The notes: a model not told the origin generated them from the letters alone. A stretch of DNA of 64,000 bases from Falsirhodobacter xinxiangensis (GCF_004959935.1 NZ_SMYN01000014.1:16280-80279); one strand, 5' to 3'. Shown: positions 34,332 through 43,748, counted from the stretch's first letter. Numbers and translations: made by a program.

Positions 34332-37300
34332 ATGGCGCCAAAAAGCGGAATCATCCATTTGCGTTTCAACCGTCTGCGCCTCAACGGCTTCAAAAGCTTC
34401 GTCGACCCCACGGATCTTGTCATCCACGAGGGGTTGACGGGCGTGGTCGGCCCGAACGGCTGCGGCAAGTCGAACCTTCTGGAGGCGCTGCGTTGGGTCA
34501 TGGGCGAGAACCGTCCGACCGCAATGCGCGGCGGCGGGATGGAGGATGTGATCTTTGCCGGCACCGCCACGCGCGGGGCAAGGAACTTCGCCGAGGTGGC
34601 GCTGATCATCGACAATGCCGACCGCGTGGCCCCCGCCGGGTTCAACGATCAGGACCAGATCGAGATCGTCCGCCGCATCACCCGCGATGCCGGGTCCGCC
34701 TATAAGGCGAACACCAAAGAGGTGCGGGCGCGCGACGTGCAGATGCTGTTCGCCGATGCCTCGACCGGGGCACATTCCCCGGCGCTGGTGCGGCAGGGGC
34801 AGATATCGGAGCTGATCAACGCCAAGCCCAAGGCACGGCGGCGGATTCTGGAGGAGGCGGCGGGCATCTCCGGCCTCTATCAGCGGCGGCACGAGGCGGA
34901 ACTGCGGCTGGCGGCGACCGAGACGAACCTTGCCCGCGTGGATGACGTGGTCGAGGCGCTGGCCGTGCAGCTTGCCACCCTGTCGCGGCAGGCGCGCCAA
35001 GCCGCCCGTTACCGCGAGATCGGCGAGGAGTTGCGCCGGGCCGAAGGATCGCTTTTGTGGCGGCGCTGGCGCGAGGCGGATCTGGCGCGCGATGCGGCAG
35101 ACCGGACCCTGCGCGCTGCCGGAACCTCTGCCGGGCAGGCCGAAGCCGCCGCCCTTGCCGCAGCGGATGCACGGGCCGCCGCCGACGCCGCGCTGCCGCC
35201 ACTGCGCGAGGAGGAGGCCATTGCCGCCGCGATCCTGCAAAGGCTGATGGTGCAGCACGCAGCGCTGGCCGATCAGGAGGCGCGAGCGCTTGCCACGATC
35301 CAGACCCTGCGCCAGCGGATCGAACAGCTTTCGCGCGACATGGAACGCGAATCCGGCCTGAACCGCGACGCCGCCGACACCATCGCGCGGTTGCAGGACG
35401 AAACCGAAGACCTTGCCGCCGCCCATGACGGTCATGACGATGCGGTGGCCGAAGCCGCCGAGGCCGCGCGCGAGGCCGCCGCGATCCTGACCGAGCGGGA
35501 GCAAAGCCAAGCCGAACGGACCGAGGACGTCGCCCGCCTTGCCGCCCGTCATCAATCGGCGCAACGACTTCTGTCGGACACCCGCGCCACCCTGACCCGT
35601 GCCGAGGGGGAGGCGATGCGCGCCGCCGACGCCGTCGAAGCCGCGACCGACGCGCAGGAAACAGCCGCCGCCGCCCACGAGGCCGCCGAGGAGGCGCTGA
35701 TGGACGCGCGCGAGACGGCGGAGGCTGCCGAGGAAACGCTGGCCTTGGCAGAGGATGCCCGCGCCGCCGCACAGATCGCCGAAGCCGAGGCCCGCGCCGC
35801 CCGCGCCGCCGCCGATGGCGAGGCGAGTGCTCTGGGGGCCGAACTGGGTGCGCTTCAGCGGCTGGTGGACCGCGATGCTTCGGGCGGTGCGCAGTTGCTG
35901 GACCGGGTGCAGGTGCAGCCGGGATACGAGGCGGCACTGGGGGCGGCCTTGGCCGACGATCTGCGCGCCCCCGAAGTCGGCGACGAGCCTTCCGGTTGGG
36001 CGCTGCTGCCGGGGATGGCCGATGACGTGCCGGATGGGGCCGAGCCTCTGGCAGACCGCGTGACGGTGCCCGAGGTTCTGGCGCGGCGCATCGGACGGAT
36101 CGGGATCGTGGCGCGCGACCGTGGCGCGGCGCTGCAGCCCCGCTTGCGTCCCGGCCAGCGTCTGGTCAGTGTCGAGGGCGATCTTTGGCGGTGGGACGGG
36201 TTCCGCGCGGGGGCCGAGGATGCGCCCTCGGCGGCGGCGCTGCGGCTGAAGCAGATGAACCGGCTGGCCCAGCTGCGCCGCGATCACGATCAGGCGGCGG
36301 AAAAGGCCGCTGCCGCCCGCACCGCACATGAGGCGCTGCAATCGCAACTGGCGGGTCTTGCGCAGGCGGATCAGGCCGCACGCGAGGCCCGCCGCCATGC
36401 CGATGCTCGCGTCGCCGATGCCAGCCGCGCCGCGTCCCGCGCCGAAGCCGACCGTTCAATCGCCGCGGGCCGTCTGGAGACCGCGCGCCTTGCCACCCGC
36501 CGCCATGGCGACGAGGCGATGGAGGCCCGCGCGCGGCTGGCCGAGGCCGAACGCGCCGCCGCCGACCTGCCAGATCTGGACGAGGCGCGCGCCGGGATCG
36601 AAACGCTGCGCTTCGCCGTCGAAGCGGCGCGGATCACCATGATGTCCCGCCGATCCGCCCATGACGAGTTGCGCCGCGAGGGCGAGGCGCGGGCGCGCAG
36701 GCGGCAGGAGGTCGCGAAGGATCTGGCCAACTGGCAAGGACGGCTCGACAATGCCGAACGTCGCAGCGCCGAGCTTGCCGAACGCCGCGCCGCCAGCGAG
36801 CAGGAGCTGGAGGACGCGCTGGCCCAGCCCGAGGAGATCGCCGCCAGCCGCGAGGACCTGACCGAAGCGATCGAAACCGCCGAGGCTCGTCGAGAGGCCG
36901 CCACCGCCGCCTTGTCCGCCGCCGAGACGGCCGCCCGCGAGGCGCAGATGGCCGAGCGTGACACCGAACGTCTGGCCGGTGAGGCGCGCGAATCCCGCGC
37001 CCGCGCCGAAACCCGGCTGGAAGCCACTCGCGAGGCCGCTGCGACCGCCGAGGCCCGCATCCGCGAGGAGATGGACCTTGCCCCCGATGCGCTGCTGAAA
37101 TCCTTGGGCGGCGAGCCGACCCATGATGCCGAGGCGCTGGAGGCCGAGGTCCATCGCCTGCGCCGCTCCCGTGACCAGCTTGGTGCCGTCAACCTGCGCG
37201 CCGAAGAAGACGCCAAGGCGGTGGCAGAGGAGCACGGAACGCTCGCCGCCGAAAAAGCCGATCTGGAGGAGGCGGTGAAAAAGCTGCGCGCCGGCATCCA

Positions 37301-37799
37301 AGGGCTGAACCGCGAAGGCCGCGAACGGCTTCTGGCGGCGTTCGAGCAGGTGAATGCCAGCTTTGCCACCCTGTTCACCCATCTGTTCGGCGGCGGCGAG
37401 GCGCGGCTGACGCTGGTGGAATCCGATGATCCGCTGGATGCCGGGCTGGAGATCCTTTGCCAGCCGCCGGGCAAGAAGCTGTCCACCCTGTCGCTGCTGT
37501 CGGGGGGCGAACAGACGCTGACGGCGATGGCACTGATCTTTGCCGTATTCCTTGCCAACCCCGCGCCCATCTGCGTGCTGGACGAGGTGGACGCGCCCTT
37601 GGACGATGCCAACGTGACGCGGTTCTGCGACCTGCTGGACGAGATGACCCGGCGGACGGAAACCCGGTTCCTGATCATCACCCACCATGCGGTGACGATG
37701 GCGCGGATGGACCGGCTGTTCGGCGTCACCATGGTCGAACAGGGCGTCAGCCAGTTGGTCAGCGTGGACCTCAAGAAAGCCGAGGCGCTGGTCGCCTAG
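34332..37799 (+). CDS. smc: chromosome segregation SMC ATPase
   Basis: A 1155-residue condensin subunit. The N-terminal ATPase half has Walker A GPNGCGKSNLL, two long Ala/Glu/Arg-rich coiled coils flank a hinge at about residues 510-640 (RVQVQPGYEAALGAALADDL), and the C-terminal half has signature LSGGEQTLTAMALIFA with Walker B CVLDEVDAPLDDAN. Closed rings organise and segregate chromosomes with ScpA/ScpB. The ATG at 34332 was chosen; a TTG at 34359, just before RFNRLRLNGFKSF, would suit the homology equally well. The last four bases overlap a MOSC gene on the other strand. Alanine-rich codons make many long shadow frames here. Confidence 0.95.
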   Translation: MAPKSGIIHLRFNRLRLNGFKSFVDPTDLVIHEGLTGVVGPNGCGKSNLLEALRWVMGENRPTAMRGGGMEDVIFAGTATRGARNFAEVALIIDNADRVAPAGFNDQDQIEIVRRITRDAGSAYKANTKEVRARDVQMLFADASTGAHSPALVRQGQISELINAKPKARRRILEEAAGISGLYQRRHEAELRLAATETNLARVDDVVEALAVQLATLSRQARQAARYREIGEELRRAEGSLLWRRWREADLARDAADRTLRAAGTSAGQAEAAALAAADARAAADAALPPLREEEAIAAAILQRLMVQHAALADQEARALATIQTLRQRIEQLSRDMERESGLNRDAADTIARLQDETEDLAAAHDGHDDAVAEAAEAAREAAAILTEREQSQAERTEDVARLAARHQSAQRLLSDTRATLTRAEGEAMRAADAVEAATDAQETAAAAHEAAEEALMDARETAEAAEETLALAEDARAAAQIAEAEARAARAAADGEASALGAELGALQRLVDRDASGGAQLLDRVQVQPGYEAALGAALADDLRAPEVGDEPSGWALLPGMADDVPDGAEPLADRVTVPEVLARRIGRIGIVARDRGAALQPRLRPGQRLVSVEGDLWRWDGFRAGAEDAPSAAALRLKQMNRLAQLRRDHDQAAEKAAAARTAHEALQSQLAGLAQADQAAREARRHADARVADASRAASRAEADRSIAAGRLETARLATRRHGDEAMEARARLAEAERAAADLPDLDEARAGIETLRFAVEAARITMMSRRSAHDELRREGEARARRRQEVAKDLANWQGRLDNAERRSAELAERRAASEQELEDALAQPEEIAASREDLTEAIETAEARREAATAALSAAETAAREAQMAERDTERLAGEARESRARAETRLEATREAAATAEARIREEMDLAPDALLKSLGGEPTHDAEALEAEVHRLRRSRDQLGAVNLRAEEDAKAVAEEHGTLAAEKADLEEAVKKLRAGIQGLNREGRERLLAAFEQVNASFATLFTHLFGGGEARLTLVESDDPLDAGLEILCQPPGKKLSTLSLLSGGEQTLTAMALIFAVFLANPAPICVLDEVDAPLDDANVTRFCDLLDEMTRRTETRFLIITHHAVTMARMDRLFGVTMVEQGVSQLVSVDLKKAEALVA

Positions 37800-38323
37800 A
37801 GCTTGCGGATCGTATCGCCCAAGGCCACCTCGCCGTCCTGTTCGATGGAACACAGGATGCCGCGCAGCCGCAGGCTCGGGTCCTGCACGATCCAGTTCTT
37901 GGCATCCGCGCCATAGCGCACCTTCCATTTGACGCAGCCGTCGTTGAAGGCGTCCGACACCCGCACCACCGCGCTGCCGAGTTGCAGCAGGGTTCCGACC
38001 GGCATGTTCGCCTCGGTCACATCCAGATCTGCGATGACCGGATCGCCGGGGTGCAAGCCGCCCTCGCAGACCAGGTCCATCACCCGTTTCGGCAGGATCG
38101 ACACCTGAATGCGCGGATCGGGCGATCCGTCCGCCAGCTTCAGCCATGGCGCCTTGGTCCAACGCTCGCCCGGTATGCCGCCATCCCTGGTCAGCGTCAG
38201 GCTGCCCGGAAACGTCCGCAGCCCATAGCCGGGGCGAAAGCACAGGCAGGTGACGGGGGCGGCATCCTTCGGCGCGGCAAGGATATGGGGCAGGGCGGCG
38301 TTCAGATCGTCTGTCGTTCGCAT
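37796..38323 (-). CDS. MOSC domain-containing protein
   Basis: A 175-residue protein with the MOSC fold (molybdenum cofactor sulfurase C-terminal), seen in GIPGERWTKAPWLK, ANMPVGTLLQLGSAVVRVSD and the conserved cysteine in DGCVKWKVRYG. Members bind or transfer sulfur-carrying molybdenum cofactor; YiiM/YcbX relatives reduce N-hydroxylated compounds. No ferredoxin or MOSC_N domain is attached. It overlaps the end of a glycosyltransferase-like gene by 22 bases and is convergent with smc (4-base overlap). Its role is not fixed by context, though the window is rich in Mo genes. Confidence 0.8.
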   Translation of the reverse strand: MRTTDDLNAALPHILAAPKDAAPVTCLCFRPGYGLRTFPGSLTLTRDGGIPGERWTKAPWLKLADGSPDPRIQVSILPKRVMDLVCEGGLHPGDPVIADLDVTEANMPVGTLLQLGSAVVRVSDAFNDGCVKWKVRYGADAKNWIVQDPSLRLRGILCSIEQDGEVALGDTIRKL

Positions 38324-39180
38324 AGCTCTTCAACTTTTCGGCGCAGGGTCAGGTCCGCCTCCTGCAGCAGCCCGAGGCGGAGGAGTTCGGCCATCCGCTC
38401 GGGGGGCGGCATATGGGTTTCGGCATGGAAGGCAAGGATGCCGCTTTCGTCCAGCGAAAGAAGGTGATCGCGCAGGGCGGCGTTTCCCGCATAAGCCCCC
38501 CGCGTCAGGCGGAAGTGAAGACGGTCCGCCCAGCGGGCCGGGTCCTCGGCATGGAAGTGCAGCAGGGCGAGGCTTTCGCTGAAGTCGATGCCTTCGACCC
38601 GCTGGCCATCCCTGAACGCGCCGTGAATGCGCGGCTCCAGCCCCCGTCCGGTGCGGAAGATCGCCTTGCCGTGCTGATGGCTGACCATGCCCGAGGGGAA
38701 CAGGTCTGCATGCTGCCCGAAGGCCAGACGGCGCGCCTTGACGGCGGCGGCGCGGAAATGGCGGGCGGTGAAGATGTCGTCCGGCAGGGCGGGGTCGTGC
38801 AGTGCTTCCCACGGGCGGATGCGGACCATGTCGGCATCGGTCGCAAGGGCACGTCCCACATTGCCGACGATGAATTCGTCCACGTCCAGATGTGCGATCC
38901 ACGGCAGGGGCGCTTGCCGATACAGGCGCAGGATGTTGCGCGACTGGCGGTTCTGGTGCCGCTCGGGCCGGATGCGCCCCCACCAGCGCGCATCGCAGCG
39001 GATCGGAGTGACATCGGGGATGCGCGCCAGACGCTCGAAGGCCGGATCTTCGGGATCGTCGAAATGCACCCAGACATGCGCCGCGCCGATGGAAAGGTGA
39101 TGCGCGACGACGGCCAGCACCTGTTCGGCAGGGGCGCGGACGGTTGTGCAGACCCCCCAGCGGATTGCCGCATCAGCCAT
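38302..39180 (-). CDS. glycosyltransferase family 2-like protein
   Basis: A 292-residue protein of the Glyco_tranf_2_4 type common in Rhodobacteraceae. It starts WGVCTTVRAPAEQVLAVVAH and has WVHFDDPEDPAF, the acceptor/metal region WIAHLDVDEFIVG (a DxD-like element), and HQHGKAIFRTGRGLEPRIHG. These proteins resemble polysaccharide-assembly transferases, but their sugar donors are unknown. No membrane helix is visible. The MOSC gene starts within its last 22 bases. Confidence 0.75.
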   Translation of the reverse strand: MADAAIRWGVCTTVRAPAEQVLAVVAHHLSIGAAHVWVHFDDPEDPAFERLARIPDVTPIRCDARWWGRIRPERHQNRQSRNILRLYRQAPLPWIAHLDVDEFIVGNVGRALATDADMVRIRPWEALHDPALPDDIFTARHFRAAAVKARRLAFGQHADLFPSGMVSHQHGKAIFRTGRGLEPRIHGAFRDGQRVEGIDFSESLALLHFHAEDPARWADRLHFRLTRGAYAGNAALRDHLLSLDESGILAFHAETHMPPPERMAELLRLGLLQEADLTLRRKVEELCERQTI

Positions 39181-39277
39181 CGTGCAACCCTTGGCTGAAA
39201 ATCACGGGTGCGGCATCGACTCGGCTTGATTTTTCCGTTTGACGGACGACAGTTGTAAGGATCGAGAGGAGGCTTCG

Positions 39278-39628
39278 ATGCTGGAATTCCTGCCCCGAGA
39301 GGTGCGCGACGGACTTCATGCGGCCATGGCGCGCGGGCGTCGGCGCAACTCGCGCCTGCATCTGCAACAGGGCGAAACGGTGCTTCCGGTCCTTCGGCTG
39401 TGGTCGGATGGCGTTGCGCTGGACGCCTCGCGCACGGCGCATATGCGCGGGCTGGTCGATCTGTATGACGGGGCGCGGCATCTGGGCCACTGCCTGATCG
39501 TCGCCTCGGTGATCGAGGGCGACGAGCTGATCTGCGAATTCAAGACCTTTACCGTGGTTCTGGATCATGCGCCCGTCGATTTCGAAAGGGAGGGCGAGGC
39601 GCCCTCCATGCTGCTTCCGCGTTACTGA
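39278..39628 (+). CDS. conserved uncharacterised 116-residue protein
   Basis: It encodes a small basic-to-neutral protein starting MLEFLPREVRDGLHAAMARG, with an arginine cluster RRRNSRL near residue 22 and then alternating beta-type hydrophobic stretches (VLPVLRLWSDGVAL, HCLIVASVIEGDELICEF). The arginine cluster followed by a D/S-x-G turn and beta strands is loosely reminiscent of a PilZ fold, but the match is not convincing. It starts 97 bp after the divergent glycosyltransferase gene with GAGAGGA upstream. Its stop overlaps the aminotransferase stop on the other strand by seven bases. Confidence 0.7.
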   Translation: MLEFLPREVRDGLHAAMARGRRRNSRLHLQQGETVLPVLRLWSDGVALDASRTAHMRGLVDLYDGARHLGHCLIVASVIEGDELICEFKTFTVVLDHAPVDFEREGEAPSMLLPRY

Positions 39629-40794
39629 AGGTCGGAAAAGACATCGCGCAGCCGCGCGCAGGCATCCTCGATCTGCGCGCGGGGGGCGCCGATGTTGAAC
39701 CGCAGATATGTCTCTCCGCCCTTGCCGAAGATGTTGCCATAGCTGGTGGCGATCCCCGCCTGCCGTTCGACCCGGTCCAGCATCTGTTGCAGCGTCAGAC
39801 CCGTGCCCGAGAAATCCACCCAGGCCAGATAGGTCGCCTCCAGCGGCATCGACACGAGGCCCGGGATCGACGCGATGGTTTCGTCGAACAGGCGGCGGTT
39901 GCGATCCAGATAGGCCATCAGCGCATCCACCCATTCCGCCCCTTCGGGCGTATAGGCGGCGGTCGCCATCGCCACGGCAAAGCTGTTGGGCGAGATGCCC
40001 TGCGCCTGAATGCGCGCGCGGAACTTGCGGCGCAAGTCGGGGTCGGGAACGATGACGTTGCCGATATGGCCGCCCGCGAGGTTGAAGGTCTTGGTCGTGG
40101 CCGTCATCATCACCAGACGGTCCTCGATGTCGGGTGCGGCCAGCGGCATGGCGATATGCGTCGCGCCCGGCAAGACCAGATCGTGATGGATCTCGTCCGA
40201 GATCAGGATCAGGTCGTGCCGTTTGCAGAAATCGGCAACGCCGCGCAGCTCGCTTTGGGTCCAGACCCGCCCGCCCGGATTGTGGGGCGAGCAGAGGATG
40301 AAGATCGCCTCGCGCCCCGTCATCTGTGCGTCCCAGGCGTCGAAGTCCATCTCGTATCGCCCGCCGTTCAGGGCAAGCTGGCATTCGACCACCTCGCGCC
40401 CCGCCGCCTTGGTGATGCGGGCAAAGGCGTGATAGACGGGCGTGGTCAGCACGACGCCGTCGCCCACTTCGCTGAACGCCTCGATCGCCAACGCGACGCC
40501 GTTGACGATGCCATGGGTGGTGAAGATCGCCTTCGGGTCCACCTCCCATCCGTGGCGGTTCTTCATCCACCAGCAGATCGCGGCCAGATAATCGGCATCG
40601 TCGCCGAAATAGCCATAGACGCCATGCGCGACCATCTCCTCCAGCGCGCGCTGTACGGAGGCCGGGGGCCGGAACTCCATATCGGCGACCCACATGGCAA
40701 GCCCTTTGCCCCTTGGCACGTCAAACAGGGTTTCCATCATGTCCCATTTGTCGCAATGGGTGCCGATGCGGTCGATCCGTTCGTCGAAATTCAT
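39622..40794 (-). CDS. MalY/PatB-type PLP aminotransferase (putative C-S lyase)
   Basis: A 390-residue fold-type I PLP enzyme of the MalY/PatB group. The N-terminal LAMWVADMEFRPPASV, YGYFGDDADY, CSPHNPGGRVW, ISDEIHHDLVLPG and the PLP lysine region TATTKTFNLAGGHIGN all fit cystathionine beta-lyase-like proteins. It probably splits the C-S bond of cystathionine or related cysteine conjugates, yielding homocysteine or thiols. It is convergent with the small gene at 39278. GAGACTG precedes the start, and the region up to def is 93 bp. Confidence 0.9.
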   Translation of the reverse strand: MNFDERIDRIGTHCDKWDMMETLFDVPRGKGLAMWVADMEFRPPASVQRALEEMVAHGVYGYFGDDADYLAAICWWMKNRHGWEVDPKAIFTTHGIVNGVALAIEAFSEVGDGVVLTTPVYHAFARITKAAGREVVECQLALNGGRYEMDFDAWDAQMTGREAIFILCSPHNPGGRVWTQSELRGVADFCKRHDLILISDEIHHDLVLPGATHIAMPLAAPDIEDRLVMMTATTKTFNLAGGHIGNVIVPDPDLRRKFRARIQAQGISPNSFAVAMATAAYTPEGAEWVDALMAYLDRNRRLFDETIASIPGLVSMPLEATYLAWVDFSGTGLTLQQMLDRVERQAGIATSYGNIFGKGGETYLRFNIGAPRAQIEDACARLRDVFSDLQ

Positions 40795-40887
40795 GGCAGT
40801 CTCCGGTGTGTCGCCGGCAGCCTAGCCGCTTCGCGCAGGGACCGGAAGGCGATTGCGCGGCGCAAGGGCTTGGCTTAAATCGGTTGC

Positions 40888-41412
40888 ATGATACGCCCCA
40901 TCCTGATCCATCCCGATCCGCGGCTGAAGAAGCCATGCGCCCCCGTCGATCAGATCACGGACGAGATACGCGAGCTTGGTCGCGACATGCTGGAGACGAT
41001 GTATCACGCGCCCGGCGTCGGCCTTGCCGGCCCGCAGATCGGCGTCATGCTGCGGATCATCACCATGGATTGCACCAAGGACCCCGAGGCGGAGCCGCGC
41101 CCTATGGTGCTGGTGAACCCCGAGATCGTCTGGAAATCGGATGATCTGAGCACCTATGAAGAAGGCTGCCTGTCCATCCCCGACCAATATGCCGAGGTGC
41201 AGCGCCCCGCTGTCGTGCGCGTCCGCTGGACCGATCTGGACGGCGCGGTGCAGGAGGAGGAGATGACGGGCCTCTGGGCGACCTGCGTGCAGCACGAGAT
41301 CGACCATCTGGATGGTAAGCTGTTCATCGACTATCTGGGCCCGCTGAAGCGGCAGATGATCACGCGCAAGATGGAAAAGCTGAAACGCGAAATCGCGCGC
41401 GAGAAGGCATGA
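40888..41412 (+). CDS. def: peptide deformylase
   Basis: A 174-residue metallo-enzyme removing the formyl group from new N-termini. All three motifs are intact: [10 protein letters not shown] (43-52), EEGCLSIP with Cys94 as metal ligand, and QHEIDH with His136, Glu137 and His140. It is the first of three genes, def, a def-like paralogue and fmt, joined by ATGA and TGATG overlaps, so formylation and deformylation functions are made together. Confidence 0.96.
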   Translation: MIRPILIHPDPRLKKPCAPVDQITDEIRELGRDMLETMYHAPGVGLAGPQIGVMLRIITMDCTKDPEAEPRPMVLVNPEIVWKSDDLSTYEEGCLSIPDQYAEVQRPAVVRVRWTDLDGAVQEEEMTGLWATCVQHEIDHLDGKLFIDYLGPLKRQMITRKMEKLKREIAREKA

Positions 41413-41900
41413 TCCGGCCTTTCGTTCCCTTTCCCGACCAGCGGTTGCGGTCCAAGGCCGCCGATGTGGCCGAGATTACCGATGCTGTCCGCGCCATCTG
41501 GGCCGACATGGTCGAGACGATGGATGCGATGCCGGGATATGGTCTGGCCGGGCCGCAGATCGGCGTCATGCAGCGTCTGGCGGTGGTGGATTGTTCCACC
41601 GAACGCGGCAAGGCGATCCTGCTGGCGAACCCCGAGGTTCTTCACGCCTCGGGCCAGTTCCGCGAGCATGAGGAGGCGAGCCCGAACCTGCCCGGCGTGT
41701 CGGCCGTGATCTCGCGCCCGCGGGCGGTGACGGTCCGGTTCCTGAACGCGGATGGCGTGATGGAAGATCGCGATTTCGTCGGCCTGTGGGCGACCTCGGT
41801 TCAGCACCAGATCGACCATCTGGCGGGCAAGATGTATTTCGATCGCCTGTCGCCGCTGAAGCGCAAGATGCTGATCGCCAAGGCGGGGAAGCGGCGCTGA
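41409..41900 (+). CDS. peptide deformylase-like protein, probable pseudoenzyme
   Basis: A 163-residue paralogue of the deformylase encoded just upstream. The first motif is kept (YGLAGPQIG, 44-52), but the metal cysteine motif EGCLS is replaced by EASPN (position 91 is Ser where Cys is required). The catalytic HEIDH has become HQIDH (Gln134 for Glu). With the metal ligand and general acid/base both gone, normal deformylase activity is not expected. It is not a decaying gene: the frame is intact and it is coupled on both sides (ATGA with def, TGATG with fmt). It may bind ribosomes or nascent chains, or regulate Def; that is speculation. Confidence 0.88.
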   Translation: MIRPFVPFPDQRLRSKAADVAEITDAVRAIWADMVETMDAMPGYGLAGPQIGVMQRLAVVDCSTERGKAILLANPEVLHASGQFREHEEASPNLPGVSAVISRPRAVTVRFLNADGVMEDRDFVGLWATSVQHQIDHLAGKMYFDRLSPLKRKMLIAKAGKRR

Positions 41901-42790
41901 TGCGGGTGGTGTTCATGGGCACGCCCGACTTCTCGGTGCCGGTGTTGAATGCGCTGGCGGCAGAGCACGAGGTCGTCTGCGCCTATTCTCAGCCGCCACG
42001 TCCTGCGGGGCGGGGCAAGAAGGACCGCCCTTCGCCCGTGCAGGCGCGGGCCGAGGCCTTGGGCATTCCCGTGCGTCATCCGGTCAGCCTGAAGGGCGGC
42101 GAAGCGCAGGCGGAGTTCGCCGCCTTGGGCGCGGATGTGGCGGTGGTGGTGGCCTATGGCCTGATTCTGCCGCAGGCGGTGCTGGACGCGCCGCGTCTAG
42201 GCTGTCTGAACATCCATGCGTCCTTGCTGCCGCGCTGGCGCGGGGCTGCGCCGATTCACCGCGCGATCCTGTCGGGCGATGCGGACACCGGCATCTGCAT
42301 TATGCAGATGGAGGCGGGGCTGGACACCGGACCCGTTCGTTTGGCGCGTGCGACGGCGATCGGGGCGGAGGAAACCACCGGCGAATTGCACGACCGTTTG
42401 TCCACGATGGGTGCCGCGATGATCCTTGAGGCTCTGGCGACGATGCCGCCTCCGTTGACGCAGCCGGAAGATGGCGTGACCTATGCCGCCAAGATCGACA
42501 AGGCCGAGGCGCGGATCGACTGGACGCAGCCGGCCGAGGTGGTGGACCGCCAGATCCGCGGCCTGTCGCCCTTTCCCGGCGCGTGGTGCATGGCGGGAGG
42601 GGAGCGGTTGAAACTTCTGGGCAGCCGGGTCGTCTCGGGCCATGGCGCATCGGGACAGGTGCTGGACGGGTTGACCATCGCTTGTGGCACCGGCGCGGTC
42701 GAAGTCACGCTGGCTCAGCGCGAGGGCAAGCGCCCGATGCCGCCCGAGGAACTGCTGCGTGGCATCGTGCTGCCCGAACGGCTGGGCTGA
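41900..42790 (+). CDS. fmt: methionyl-tRNA formyltransferase
   Basis: A 296-residue enzyme that formylates initiator Met-tRNA with 10-formyltetrahydrofolate. [11 protein letters not shown] opens the N-terminal formyltransferase fold, the catalytic region is [19 protein letters not shown] with Asn, His and the later Asp in GDADTG, and the C-terminal OB-like domain binds tRNA ([11 protein letters not shown]). It starts in a TGATG overlap with the def-like gene. It works with def, whose product later removes the formyl group. Confidence 0.95.
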   Translation: MRVVFMGTPDFSVPVLNALAAEHEVVCAYSQPPRPAGRGKKDRPSPVQARAEALGIPVRHPVSLKGGEAQAEFAALGADVAVVVAYGLILPQAVLDAPRLGCLNIHASLLPRWRGAAPIHRAILSGDADTGICIMQMEAGLDTGPVRLARATAIGAEETTGELHDRLSTMGAAMILEALATMPPPLTQPEDGVTYAAKIDKAEARIDWTQPAEVVDRQIRGLSPFPGAWCMAGGERLKLLGSRVVSGHGASGQVLDGLTIACGTGAVEVTLAQREGKRPMPPEELLRGIVLPERLG

Positions 42791-42792
42791 CC

Positions 42793-43065
42793 TCAGGCGT
42801 AATCGGCCAAGTCGATGTCAGGATAGGAACCATCCGCACAGAGGAAGGCGTGGACGGCACGAAGATAGCGGTAAAGCGCCTCGTCATCCTCCAGTTCGAT
42901 AGCCGTATATTTATCGTAATCCTCTGCCGTCACGGTGCGGTTTTCGATCACATGGTCGAAGTTCCGACGGAATCGTTCGGACCACTCGCAGGGATGCGAG
43001 GCCAAGACCTTCAACTTCCTCGGATCGCTACAGTTCGCGTGATCGTAGGGGCTCATGACGTCCAT
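42793..43065 (-). CDS. uncharacterised 90-residue acidic protein downstream of rnhA
   Basis: I do not recognise a family. The start MDVMSPYDHANC has GAGG five bases upstream at the end of rnhA, and the stop lies two bases from the fmt stop on the other strand. The protein has a basic middle (HPCEWSERFRRNFDHV) and an acidic C-terminal half (AIELEDDEALYRYLRAVHAF) that looks helical. No signal peptide or membrane helix is seen. Base composition is less GC-rich than the neighbours, which may hint at a younger gene. It is probably co-transcribed with rnhA. Confidence 0.6.
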   Translation of the reverse strand: MDVMSPYDHANCSDPRKLKVLASHPCEWSERFRRNFDHVIENRTVTAEDYDKYTAIELEDDEALYRYLRAVHAFLCADGSYPDIDLADYA

Positions 43066-43087
43066 GAACGCCTCGGTCGGCGAAAGC

Positions 43088-43549
43088 TCAGGCGCGGGCT
43101 TTCTTGAACGGGGCCATACCTTCGCGAGCCAGCTCGTCCGCACGTTCGTTCTCCGCATGTCCGGCATGGCCCTTGATCCAGCGCCATTCGACCTTGTGGC
43201 GCTGCTGCGCGGTGTCGAGGCGTTCCCACAGGTCGGCGTTCTTCACGGGCTTGCGGTCGGCGGTCTTCCAGCCGTTGCGTTTCCAGCCGTGAATCCAGCC
43301 AGTGACGCCGTTCTTCACATAGGCGCTGTCGGTGACAACGATGATGGTGCTTTCGCGCGTCAGCGCCTCAAGCGCGGAAATCGCGGCCATCAGCTCCATG
43401 CGGTTGTTGGTGGTCAGCGCCTCTCCGCCGTTCAGCGTGCGCTCCTTGAGGATGGCGTCACCCTCTTTCGCCAGCATCAGAACGCCCCAGCCACCCGGGC
43501 CGGGGTTTCCGCTGCAAGCACCGTCGGTATAGGCGTAAAGCTCTGGCAT
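43088..43549 (-). CDS. rnhA: ribonuclease HI
   Basis: A 153-residue endonuclease cutting RNA in RNA-DNA hybrids. The catalytic DEDD set is present: Asp9 in [14 protein letters not shown], Glu52 in [10 protein letters not shown], Asp74 in [11 protein letters not shown] and the final Asp in [12 protein letters not shown]. The basic handle [15 protein letters not shown] is of the E. coli type. It is followed by a small uncharacterised gene in the same direction, and preceded by a 32-residue membrane peptide gene. Confidence 0.96.
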   Translation of the reverse strand: MPELYAYTDGACSGNPGPGGWGVLMLAKEGDAILKERTLNGGEALTTNNRMELMAAISALEALTRESTIIVVTDSAYVKNGVTGWIHGWKRNGWKTADRKPVKNADLWERLDTAQQRHKVEWRWIKGHAGHAENERADELAREGMAPFKKARA

Positions 43550-43588
43550 GGCAGCGGGCTATCCCATGCGGGGCGCCCGCGCAAGCTG

Positions 43589-43687
43589 TCAGCGGCGGCG
43601 CGCGGCCACGCGGACCTTGGCCGGTTCGGGGCGGAAAGACAGCGCCAGAACGGCAAGAACGGTGATCGTGGCAGTCAGCAGCAGCAT
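43589..43687 (-). CDS. 32-residue single-helix membrane peptide
   Basis: On the minus strand ATG at 43687 is preceded, seven bases upstream, by a full GGAGGT ribosome-binding site. The peptide is MLLLTATITVLAVLALSF followed by RPEPAKVRVAARRR: one hydrophobic helix and a strongly basic tail that should stay in the cytoplasm. It lies between ispH and rnhA, in the same direction as both. I know no family name. The near-perfect ribosome site and the helix/basic-tail design argue that it is real, although so short a gene is hard to prove. Confidence 0.6.
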   Translation of the reverse strand: MLLLTATITVLAVLALSFRPEPAKVRVAARRR

Positions 43688-43748
43688 GGTCGGCACCTCC
43701 GTAGAAAGCTCAGCGTTTCACCGAGTCGCGAAGATGTCAAACCCTGTC

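Noticed and set aside
37000..37780. Serine/arginine-rich minus-strand frames opposite the smc coiled coil
   Set aside because: Composition mirrors the Ala/Glu/Arg codons of SMC; no independent signal.
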